DNA of 6,283 bases, taken from positions 1-6,283 of the forward strand of contig CAUJJY010000315.1 in NCBI GenBank assembly GCA_963205155.1, in the 5' to 3' direction. The translations under genes and the position numbers were made by a program. Positions 1 through 4,883 of this stretch are shown piece by piece (the stretch's first letter is position 1; every line of letters begins with the position of its first letter). The DNA comes from Candidatus Zixiibacteriota bacterium. Lineage in GTDB: Bacteria > Zixibacteria > MSB-5A5 > CAIYYT01. The notes under the pieces were generated by a model. That model was not told the DNA's origin and made no database searches. It was given only the letters and a program-made list of their open reading frames with translations.

Positions 1-276
1 TGCCTGCCGACGGATATTCCGACTCACATCGAGGTGGATGTCAGCAAACTTGGAATCGGCGACGCGATTCACGTCGGCGATCTGAAGCTCGAGAAGATTG
101 ACATCGTCTCGGATCCACATCGCACGATCGTTTCGGTCCAGCCGCCGACGGTGACCAAGCTTCCTGAAGCCGGTGAAGCCGTTGAAGGTGCTGAAGCCGA
201 AGAGGCGAAGGAACCGGAAGTCATTGCCGAGAAGAAGGCTGAAGAGCGCCAAAAGGAAAAGGAAGACAAGAAATAA
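1..276 (+). CDS. rplY: 50S ribosomal protein bL25 (TL5/CTC type), C-terminal part; 5' end outside window
   Basis: The reading frame is open from the first base and gives 91 residues before the TAA, so the start codon lies left of the window; the internal GTG at 34 is not the start. The opening residues LPTDIPTHIEVDVSKLGIGD, followed by IHVGDLKL and a TIVSVQPPT strand, are typical of the beta-rich C-terminal domain of long bL25 proteins (TL5/CTC). In that family the N-terminal domain binds 5S rRNA in the large ribosomal subunit. The last 36 or so residues form a low-complexity tail, acidic (EAGEAVEGAEAEEAKEPE) and then Lys/Glu-rich, which is variable in the family and probably disordered. In many bacteria bL25 is followed by pth (peptidyl-tRNA hydrolase), but here a terminator follows at once, so any such partner is not downstream. 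Identification is good; the missing N-terminal domain could not be checked. Confidence 0.9.
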   Translation, partial: CLPTDIPTHIEVDVSKLGIGDAIHVGDLKLEKIDIVSDPHRTIVSVQPPTVTKLPEAGEAVEGAEAEEAKEPEVIAEKKAEERQKEKEDKK

Positions 277-298
277 TCTGGTCTTTCAATCGAATCAC

Positions 299-331
299 AA
301 ACGGCCGGCAGATTTGTCGGCCGTTTTTTTT
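299..331 (+). terminator. Rho-independent terminator of the bL25 gene
   Basis: A perfect 9-bp stem, AAACGGCCG (299-307) with CGGCCGTTT (318-326), is capped by a short loop; a C-G and a G-U pair can extend it. It runs into eight T residues (324-331). It begins 22 nt after the bL25 stop codon. It is GC-rich at the base and T-tailed on the plus strand only, so it should end the ribosomal-protein transcript and insulate the next gene. Confidence 0.92.
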
Positions 332-383
332 GAGGATTGTACCGACGCCAGCAAATATCTGCAAGAGACGTGTGTCTCCGAAA

Positions 384-400
384 TGTATCAGCATGGTACA
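384..400. promoter_or_regulatory. 17-bp imperfect dyad, possible operator
   Basis: TGTATCA-GCA-TGGTACA is an inverted repeat with 7-nt half-sites that match at 6 of 7 positions around a 3-nt centre. It lies about 48 bp upstream of the -35 hexamer of the downstream gene, between the bL25 terminator and that promoter. The size suits a dimeric regulator site, but a chance dyad of this quality is quite possible. A second small inverted repeat (GAGAC-GTGT-GTCTC, 365-378) lies just before it. Confidence 0.2.
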
Positions 401-448
401 CAGCCAGTTACTCAAGAGTGACACAGTAAGACAATTGAGTGAAAGCAC

Positions 449-477
449 TTGACAGAATATCGAGTCAGAAGTATATT
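449..477 (+). promoter_or_regulatory. Sigma70-type promoter for the beta-helix/dockerin gene
   Basis: A consensus TTGACA (449-454) is separated by exactly 17 bp from TATATT (472-477), which matches the TATAAT consensus at 5 of 6 positions. Predicted transcription starts near 484, leaving a leader of about 93 nt before the ATG at 577. It lies downstream of the bL25 terminator and points at the only gene there. Near-consensus sequence suggests strong vegetative expression, if the housekeeping sigma factor of this organism reads the standard hexamers. Confidence 0.7.
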
Positions 478-487
478 TATCACATAA

Positions 488-520
488 CTGATACATTGGG
501 ACTTCAATGATACCGATCAG
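488..520 (+). promoter_or_regulatory. Foldable 5' leader element
   Basis: Just after the predicted transcription start the leader can fold into a two-part hairpin. CTGAT (488-492) pairs with ATCAG (516-520), and inside it CATTG (494-498) pairs with CAATG (505-509) around a 6-nt loop. An internal loop separates the two short helices. It could protect the mRNA 5' end or be incidental. No known riboswitch core is recognisable, and the ribosome binding site (561-570) is outside the fold. Confidence 0.2.
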
Positions 521-576
521 TCTCGCCGACATGCTGTTTATCACTAGTTTAAACGCCTAAAGGGAAGGAAACCCAA

Positions 577-3213
577 ATGAGATGCATACTTGCATTCCTG
601 ATGGTATTGGCGCTTTCGTTTCAAGTCTGCGCTGCAACAATTCACGTACCAGCGGATCAGCCGAACATCCAGGCTGGCATTAACGCTGCCGCAAGCAACG
701 ATACAGTTCTGGTGGCCCCCGGTACATATGTTGAAAACATCAACTTTTTAGGTAAGGCTGTCGTGCTGCTGTCCGAAGCCGGCCGCGATTTCACCTTCAT
801 CCATCCGGCCAACCCGAACGCTGTGATCGTTCGATTTGACAGCGGTGAAGACACGACTTCAGTCATCAATGGTTTCACAGTTCGCTATACCAACTATGCG
901 TACGGTATTCTGTGCTTGAATTCCGGCCCGATCATTGAGAATTGCGATGTGAGCTACTGTGATGGACCCGGAGACGGAGGCGGAATTCGCTGCATCTATT
1001 CCGGTGCGAAAGTTCGCGGTAATCGAGTCCACCACAATACCGGCGAAGTTACGGGTGGAGGCATAAGCATAACTCAACAAGCATCAGAAGTTCTTGAAGT
1101 CACAGGAAATGAAGTCTACGAAAATGTCGCGCCACATGGACCGGGCATCGGCGCCCCGAGCATCGGCAATGCCATAATCAGCCGGAACGTGATCTGGGGC
1201 AATATTGGCTATGCGGAGTTTGGCGGTGGAATTTACGTTGATGCGATCTATCCTTTCATAAGAGTGTTCAACAATACGGTCGTTGGAAATTCCAAAGGAA
1301 TCGTCGTTTTAGGAGGCGGCGACGTTGAGTTTAGAAACAACATCGTTGCCTTCAATGAAGAAGCTGGTTTCGCTCCGAACGGTGCTGTGTCAGCTTACAA
1401 TTGCGTCTGGGGTAACGGGAGTGCCAACACCCCGGGCACAGACGGCATAGCAGCTGATCCTGTGTTCCGGAACGCTCTGGCTCACGATTATCGTCTGCAA
1501 GCTTCCTCTCCGTGCATCAATGCCGGGGATCCAGCTGTTGGTTTCAACGATCCGGACGGAAGCCGCAATGACATTGGCGCTTTCCCGTTTACACCAGAAC
1601 CTGATCCCTTAAATCGAGTGATTGTTGGACCAGTCGCGTATCTGGATGCTTCTCATTTTCGAGTACCGATATCTTTTGCAAACGATAGCGATGTTGTCGC
1701 GGCTATTTCGGTCCCGTTGCAATGGTCCAGTGCTGATGTCCTGGTTGATTCTGTCAGTTGGTTGAACTCGCGGGTTATTGACTGGGAGATAACGCAGGCT
1801 CAAGCGGACAACAACAATCAGACGTTGCTTATCGTCGCCACGAAAATCAATGCCGCACCGGCAGACCCGGGTGCCGGCTTACTCTGTGAAGTGTTTCTGC
1901 AGGCTCCCGAACTGCTCGTAGGAGCGAATGTCTGTTTTGACACGACCTATATTCCGCCGGGCGGCGAATTCATTTTCACGGATGCAAATGCACAGACTTT
2001 GTATCCCAGCTTCGAAGCGTACTGCTTCGAATTCGATCCGCCGGACGCGAGAGTTGTCGTCCCCAATGGCGGAGAAGTCTACGTTGGTCTCCACAACGAA
2101 ACTATCATTTGGCGGAGCTTTTCCGGTAACATCGACTCCACAGTGGTCTTGCTGTCAACCAATGGCGGTTCATCGTATGATACTTTCGTGGGCCGGGTAA
2201 TTGGTTCTGATACGACTTTGGCTTGGACGGTTCCGGTTTTGTGGGAAGATGATTGCCGGGTGTCAGTCCTGCACTATGAAACTGGTCAGAGCATTCAGCA
2301 GGATGCGTCGGACGGGCTTTTCAGCATTCATTCCATAGGGGACGTAAATTGTTCGAACAGCATCGAGATCAGTGACGTCGTCTGCTTGATAAACTACATT
2401 TTTTCGGGCGGATCCGGGTCCTGTGATTGTATCGATCGCGCCAAAGACGTCAACTGTGACGGCCGCTACAATATCAGCGACGTCGTATACCTGGTGAATT
2501 TCATATTCCTTGGCGGTCCGCCTCCCTGCCAGGACAATCTGACGGCAAGCAAATTGGCCGGTCCAGACCCGACACTTTCAATCTGGCGGAACGATGTCAC
2601 AGACCAGATAGTGGTCTCGACAGAATCCCAGTTTGAGCTGGCAGCAGTAGAATTGGAAATTGGCATTTCGGCCGCTTCCATTTCAGACATTCAACTTGTT
2701 GACTCGCAATCGGGACTCAATCTCTATTGGACTGCCACAAGCAGTAATCAGATCAAGATCGGAATTATCGACCTGTCGGGCCAGTCAGTGATTAGCGCCG
2801 GAGCAACGGATCTCTTCAGAGTCAAACTCTCCGAAAATTCAACCGTTGAACCGAATGTGATTAGCGGCATCGCAGTTGATAGACGTGCATCCGAGTATCG
2901 TCTCACGAGTGTGAAAACTACTTCGGCGTTGCCGACGACCTATCTGCTGGATCAGAATCGGCCAAATCCGTTTAATCCGACGACCTCAATTCAATATTCA
3001 CTTCCAGTGACCGGATGGGTGAAATTGGCGATCTACAATATCCTTGGGAATCAGGTTCGCATCTTGGTCGATGAGACTAAACCGGCTGGTAGTCACACCG
3101 TCAATTGGGATGGTCGTTCCAATTCCAATGATGTCTTACCGTCGGGAGTGTACTTCTATCGATTGACGGCAGGTTCTTATCAAGAAACCAAGAAGATGCT
3201 GCTGTTGAAGTAG
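577..3213 (+). CDS. Secreted multidomain protein: parallel beta-helix, cohesin-like, Ig-like, dockerin and FlgD/T9SS-type sorting domain
   Basis: The 878-residue protein starts at an ATG preceded by AGGGAAGGAA (561-570) at 6-nt spacing. Residues 1-19 are a signal peptide ending VCA before ATIHVP. Residues 20-338 look like a right-handed parallel beta-helix (NosD/pectate-lyase-like): 'IHVPADQPNIQAGI' and 'VLVAPGTYVENI' at the start, repeated GGGI and N-x-V turns, and the common ending SSPCINAGDP...DIGAF. Residues 346-486 resemble a cohesin-like beta-sandwich. Residues 492-583 are an Ig-like domain opening with VVVPNGGE. Residues 588-651 are a type I dockerin. Its second calcium loop is canonical (D624, N626, D628, D635); the first is weaker, with Ser at position 5. 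Residues 653-788 look like a second beta-sandwich. Residues 789-878 (PNPFNP, then LPSGVYFYRL and KKMLLLK) match the FlgD Ig-like / T9SS type A sorting domain. It is probably exported and surface-attached or released. No catalytic residues can be assigned, so polysaccharide binding or cleavage is only a possibility. It appears monocistronic. Confidence 0.88.
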   Translation: MRCILAFLMVLALSFQVCAATIHVPADQPNIQAGINAAASNDTVLVAPGTYVENINFLGKAVVLLSEAGRDFTFIHPANPNAVIVRFDSGEDTTSVINGFTVRYTNYAYGILCLNSGPIIENCDVSYCDGPGDGGGIRCIYSGAKVRGNRVHHNTGEVTGGGISITQQASEVLEVTGNEVYENVAPHGPGIGAPSIGNAIISRNVIWGNIGYAEFGGGIYVDAIYPFIRVFNNTVVGNSKGIVVLGGGDVEFRNNIVAFNEEAGFAPNGAVSAYNCVWGNGSANTPGTDGIAADPVFRNALAHDYRLQASSPCINAGDPAVGFNDPDGSRNDIGAFPFTPEPDPLNRVIVGPVAYLDASHFRVPISFANDSDVVAAISVPLQWSSADVLVDSVSWLNSRVIDWEITQAQADNNNQTLLIVATKINAAPADPGAGLLCEVFLQAPELLVGANVCFDTTYIPPGGEFIFTDANAQTLYPSFEAYCFEFDPPDARVVVPNGGEVYVGLHNETIIWRSFSGNIDSTVVLLSTNGGSSYDTFVGRVIGSDTTLAWTVPVLWEDDCRVSVLHYETGQSIQQDASDGLFSIHSIGDVNCSNSIEISDVVCLINYIFSGGSGSCDCIDRAKDVNCDGRYNISDVVYLVNFIFLGGPPPCQDNLTASKLAGPDPTLSIWRNDVTDQIVVSTESQFELAAVELEIGISAASISDIQLVDSQSGLNLYWTATSSNQIKIGIIDLSGQSVISAGATDLFRVKLSENSTVEPNVISGIAVDRRASEYRLTSVKTTSALPTTYLLDQNRPNPFNPTTSIQYSLPVTGWVKLAIYNILGNQVRILVDETKPAGSHTVNWDGRSNSNDVLPSGVYFYRLTAGSYQETKKMLLLK

Positions 3214-3228
3214 TGTAAGTATCTCTAT

Positions 3229-3244
3229 GCGGCAATAATGCCGC
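3229..3244 (+). other. Small hairpin after the beta-helix gene
   Basis: GCGGCA (3229-3234) and TGCCGC (3239-3244) form a perfect 6-bp stem with an ATAA tetraloop, 15 nt after the stop codon at 3211-3213. It lacks a following T-tract, so it is unlikely to terminate by itself. It may stabilise the mRNA 3' end ahead of the true terminator. Confidence 0.4.
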
Positions 3245-3273
3245 TTACGGCGGGAGTTAGAATACTCTTTTGG

Positions 3274-3308
3274 AATGGGTCAACAACAACCAGTTGTTGA
3301 CCCATTTT
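3274..3308 (+). terminator. Intrinsic terminator between convergent genes
   Basis: AATGGGTCAACAAC (3274-3287) and GTTGTTGACCCATT (3293-3306) form a perfect 14-bp stem with a 5-nt loop AACCA. It ends in TTTT (3305-3308), two of these bases shared with the stem. It closes the plus-strand beta-helix gene. The minus-strand GIY-YIG stop codon (3312-3310) is only 3 nt from the hairpin, so its transcript would also run into it. In that direction no T-tract follows (CCAAAAGAG), so termination there would be weak, or the stem may serve as a 3' end after trimming. Confidence 0.8.
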
Positions 3309-3309
3309 C

Positions 3310-3579
3310 TCAATTAGAGACGCTGCCACGGCGCTGCTTTTCAATTAGCTGCTCAATCATTTCCCGGCTCTTCCAAGACTTGATTTGGCATTCTCGTTTC
3401 ATCGCCGACGAGCGATCGGGAAACTCCTCCGTGTAGACCAATTGCCAAGGTCGACCAGATTTGGTGGAGATTGAGCGTCCGCCGTTGTGCCGCTTCAAAC
3501 GATCATCAACCTCGGCTGCAATTCCTGTATACAAGTGCCCGTTCTTTTCACTGCGAAGTATGTAGAGGAAAATTGCCAT
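3310..3579 (-). CDS. GIY-YIG nuclease superfamily small protein (UPF0213/YhbQ-like)
   Basis: The 89-residue product is a single GIY-YIG domain, close to the usual size of the small stand-alone members. Visible features in order are FLYILRS (residues 4-10, the GIY strand as LYI), HLYTGIA (15-21, the YIG strand as LYTG), R27 with H31-N32 on the following helix (RLKRHNGG), PWQLVYTEEF (44-53), and E63 in AMKRECQIKSW, the expected metal-binding glutamate. All key positions appear kept, so nuclease activity is plausible. The cellular role of stand-alone members is poorly defined; DNA processing or repair is the general assumption. The ATG (3579-3577) has only a weak GGGGA shortly upstream. The gene starts 17 nt after the 3' end of tRNA-Val on the same strand with no terminator between, so it is probably expressed from the tRNA transcript. 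Confidence 0.9.
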   Translation of the reverse strand: MAIFLYILRSEKNGHLYTGIAAEVDDRLKRHNGGRSISTKSGRPWQLVYTEEFPDRSSAMKRECQIKSWKSREMIEQLIEKQRRGSVSN

Positions 3580-3589
3580 ATCCCCGGCT

Positions 3590-3678
3590 CAAAATCTGGG
3601 CAGTACTGGATTCGAACCAGTGACCCTCTGCGTGTAAAGCAGATGCTCTAACCAACTGAGCTAACCGCCCAAAATCTG
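3590..3678 (-). repeat. 9-bp direct repeats bracketing tRNA-Val
   Basis: CAGATTTTG (minus strand) occurs at 3598-3590, starting on the last acceptor-stem base of tRNA-Val, and at 3678-3670, ending on its first base; the offset is 80 bp. Together with the 28-nt identity between 3643-3670 and 3731-3758 (offset 88 bp), this is the trace of a tandem duplication of a tRNA plus its 3' spacer. One copy later had 16 bp (3599-3614 equivalent) replaced by 24 bp (3679-3702). Confidence 0.6.
3597..3670 (-). tRNA. tRNA-Val (anticodon UAC)
   Basis: Read on the minus strand this is a complete cloverleaf. The acceptor arm GGGCGGT pairs with ACTGCCC, with one G-U. The D arm is GCTC/GAGC with loop AGTTGGTTA. 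The anticodon stem TCTGC/GCAGA carries the loop TTTACAC, so the anticodon is TAC (valine). The variable loop is GGGTC, and the T arm ACTGG/CCAGT carries TTCGAAT. The discriminator base is A (3597), as expected for valine. The CCA end is not encoded (A is followed by GAT), so it must be added by tRNA nucleotidyltransferase. No promoter lies directly in front; the best candidate is at 3769-3797, upstream of a decayed tRNA-like copy, implying co-transcription with it and with the GIY-YIG gene behind. Confidence 0.96.
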
Positions 3679-3702
3679 TGAATTTGTCCGGACATTCGGC
3701 CC

Positions 3703-3758
3703 AACCAGTGATCCTCCCGATGAAATCGGGATGCTCTAACCAACTGAGCTAACCGCCC
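3703..3758 (-). pseudogene. Decayed tRNA-like copy 1 (5' half plus remodelled anticodon arm)
   Basis: On the minus strand, the first 28 nt (3758-3731: acceptor 5' strand, D arm, position 26) are identical to tRNA-Val. The next 28 nt align without gaps but with 10 differences. The anticodon stem TCCCG/CGGGA is intact, but the loop ATTTCAT can zip up further, giving a 7-bp hairpin with a 3-nt TTC loop; read as a tRNA, the anticodon would be TTC (Glu). The T-arm 5' strand ACTGG remains, but after TT the sequence diverges (3702-3679, containing the palindrome TGTCCGGACA at 3685-3694). There is no strand able to pair with GGGCGGT, so there is no acceptor stem. It cannot be a normal tRNA; it is a relic or a tRNA-derived structured RNA. 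A consensus -10 box lies 10 bp upstream of its 5' end. Confidence 0.8.
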
Positions 3759-3768
3759 GATCTTCGCT

Positions 3769-3797
3769 ATTATACTAAACGACTTCCGGTAGGGCAA
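3769..3797 (-). promoter_or_regulatory. Promoter for the tRNA-like copy / tRNA-Val / GIY-YIG unit
   Basis: On the minus strand TTGCCC (3797-3792, half-consensus -35) is followed after exactly 17 bp by a perfect TATAAT (3774-3769). Transcription should start near 3762, only about 4 nt before the 5' end of tRNA-like copy 1. Such a short leader is usual for tRNA genes. No comparable promoter is seen between copy 1 and tRNA-Val, so this is the likely source of tRNA-Val and of the downstream GIY-YIG mRNA. Confidence 0.6.
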
Positions 3798-3864
3798 CTG
3801 AAGAAGTAGATGTTAGTGGAACCGAGTTTCTGTGCTGGTTAGTGACTTGACGTTCCATAAGTGG

Positions 3865-3920
3865 AACCAGTGACTCTCCCGATAAAATCGGGATGCTCTA
3901 ACCAAGTAGACTTCCCGCCC
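3865..3920 (-). pseudogene. Decayed tRNA-like copy 2
   Basis: These 56 nt align without gaps to copy 1 with 9 differences. GGTTAGAGCATCCCGAT and the 3' part of the anticodon arm are kept, while the D-arm 5' strand is degraded (GTCT instead of GCTC). The anticodon arm is again TCCCGAT/ATCGGGA, a 7-bp stem, here around TTT; as a tRNA it would read TTT (Lys). ACTGG of the T arm remains, but the normal TTCGAAT loop is gone. In its place GTTCCA-CTTA-TGGAAC (3867-3852) forms a perfect 6-bp hairpin. There is no acceptor 3' strand, and no convincing promoter is visible upstream on this strand. The 68-residue open frame running across it (3813-4019, minus) is a by-product of the relic, not a gene. Confidence 0.7.
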
Positions 3921-4066
3921 CGAAGTTGTGAGAATGTCTTGACGAGTCATAGAAGGCGACCCCGAACTCACTCGCCCCAGACTTTCGTGAGCCTTTGATC
4001 TCCAGTCTCTTTGCAGCATGCCCGAATCGGTGGAGACTAATGATATTCCTTCAACCCAAGTGACCG

Positions 4067-4606
4067 TTACTCCTGATCACTTAGAATGAGCTTACCCGTA
4101 TCATAGCCCATTCCCTTGAGCCGGCTGATAATCTTATCATACTCCATCTGTTCGATTTGCTTCGCGCGTGATAGGATCCATAAGTACTCTCTGGATGGCT
4201 CTCCGACGACAGCATAGGAGTAATCCGGGGCCAGATCAATTATCCAATAGGTGCCCCAGACCAACGGAATCCAGCCAAGCCATGAAGGAGCGAATCGAAC
4301 TTTGAGCTTGGCATTTGAGCCATTCGGATCTTCCTTCTTGGCTATTCCTTCCGCTGTTGAAGGACTGCCGTCGGCTTTTCGGCAACGGTTAACAACCCTG
4401 ATCTTCCCGTCCTGAAGAAGCGAGTACTCCGCTGAAGTGCAGCACGCACACTTACGTTGAAACGAATTTGGAAGTCTTGCAATCTCGTACCAAGTACCGC
4501 AGTATCGGACTAAATCGACTTGCTCAACTGGTTTAACCGGCAATGGTTGTTGTGCCAACACTGCTCCAAATAGCATTGCTATGAAAATTGTCAGAAACAG
4601 CGTCAT
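4067..4606 (-). CDS. blc: Blc-type bacterial lipocalin, secreted
   Basis: The 179-residue protein has the lipocalin signature GTWYEIARLPNSFQ (residues 37-50) after a signal peptide (MTLFLTIFIAMLFGAVLA, cleavage about 18/19 before QQPLP). The usual Blc landmarks follow: AEYSLLQDGKIRVVNRC, then FAPSWLGWIPLVWGTYWIIDL, YAVVGEP and the hallmark REYLWILSR, ending in a C-terminal helix (EYDKIISRLKGMGYD). Lipocalins fold as eight-stranded barrels that bind fatty acids, lysophospholipids or other lipids; bacterial Blc works at the envelope in membrane maintenance or stress. Unlike E. coli Blc there is no lipobox cysteine after the signal, so this one should be soluble in the periplasm or exported. C53, C55 and C56 cluster in the first loop and C75 lies in the VVNRC strand, allowing a disulfide. 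The ATG has GAGGG 3 nt upstream (spacing rather tight). The gene stands alone, with a likely promoter at 4645-4674. Confidence 0.93.
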   Translation of the reverse strand: MTLFLTIFIAMLFGAVLAQQPLPVKPVEQVDLVRYCGTWYEIARLPNSFQRKCACCTSAEYSLLQDGKIRVVNRCRKADGSPSTAEGIAKKEDPNGSNAKLKVRFAPSWLGWIPLVWGTYWIIDLAPDYSYAVVGEPSREYLWILSRAKQIEQMEYDKIISRLKGMGYDTGKLILSDQE

Positions 4607-4644
4607 AATCCCTCACATTCATCGGCAGAAGTGTTAATGAATCA

Positions 4645-4674
4645 ATAATACGGTCCACCTTCGGCTTTCTTCAA
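4645..4674 (-). promoter_or_regulatory. Probable promoter of the lipocalin gene
   Basis: On the minus strand TTGAAG (4674-4669) and TATTAT (4650-4645) are separated by 18 bp and point at the lipocalin ATG. The start would be near 4638, giving a leader of about 32 nt that contains the GAGGG ribosome binding site. The hexamers match consensus at 4 of 6 and 5 of 6 positions. Confidence 0.4.
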
Positions 4675-4832
4675 GACTTATGCTCACCAATCCGTCAGAG
4701 AGACCACAGACTCTATCTAATAAATGCCAACTGCAAAGATGGACTTATCCAACAAATACCGCCATAAGGTGCCGGGGAAACCTTGTCGCACGCAGTTTCA
4801 CCTGAGAATCAGAAGATTTTCGAGAACTTAGG

Positions 4833-4883
4833 ATGAAATCCAAGGAGGGGGACAGAATGAACGTGGATTATCTTAGTCAATAG
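4833..4883 (+). CDS. Possible 16-codon micro-ORF with strong ribosome binding site
   Basis: AAGGAGGG (4842-4849) lies 7 nt before an ATG at 4857 that opens an 8-codon frame ending in TAG at 4881-4883. An upstream in-frame ATG at 4833 extends it to 16 codons (MKSKEGDRMNVDYLSQ). The quality and spacing of the Shine-Dalgarno are better than at the real genes of this window, yet nothing follows that it could serve. It could be a leader peptide, the cut-off start of a lost gene, or chance. It is antisense to the flanking genes and has no clear promoter. Confidence 0.15.
   Translation: MKSKEGDRMNVDYLSQ

Larger units (their letters stand above)
3671..4066. other. Gene-free interval of 396 bp carrying the tRNA relics
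   Basis: Apart from the two tRNA-like copies and the promoter described separately, this interval contains a 9-nt direct repeat AGTGGAACC (3815-3823 and 3860-3868, offset 45), the second lying in the hairpin of copy 2. I see no credible coding region; the open frames here have no start-site support and no protein-like composition. The part from 3921 to 4066 shows no tRNA similarity, no promoter and no terminator that I can support. Confidence 0.6.

Noticed and set aside
69..544. Minus-strand and out-of-frame open frames over the bL25 end and the following intergenic region
   Set aside because: They cross the terminator and promoter, show low-complexity antisense composition and lack ribosome binding sites.
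3703..3758. Functional tRNA-Glu (anticodon TTC)
   Set aside because: There is no 3' acceptor strand, a disrupted T arm, and a loop that pairs down to 3 nt.
3597..3920. Integrative element attachment site (attL/attR) at the tRNA
   Set aside because: Integrases duplicate the 3' end of tRNA genes; here the repeated part is the 5' half and anticodon arm. No integrase or cargo gene is nearby.
3865..3920. Functional tRNA-Lys (anticodon TTT)
   Set aside because: The D arm is degraded, the T loop is replaced by an unrelated hairpin and the acceptor 3' strand is missing.
3615..3920. CRISPR-like array from the repeated tRNA blocks
   Set aside because: Only three diverged units at unequal spacing (88 and 162 bp), all explained by tRNA homology; no cas genes.
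3813..4019. 68-residue minus-strand open frame
   Set aside because: It runs straight through tRNA-like copy 2 (its LVRASRFYRES segment is translated tRNA relic), has no ribosome binding site and no protein-like pattern.
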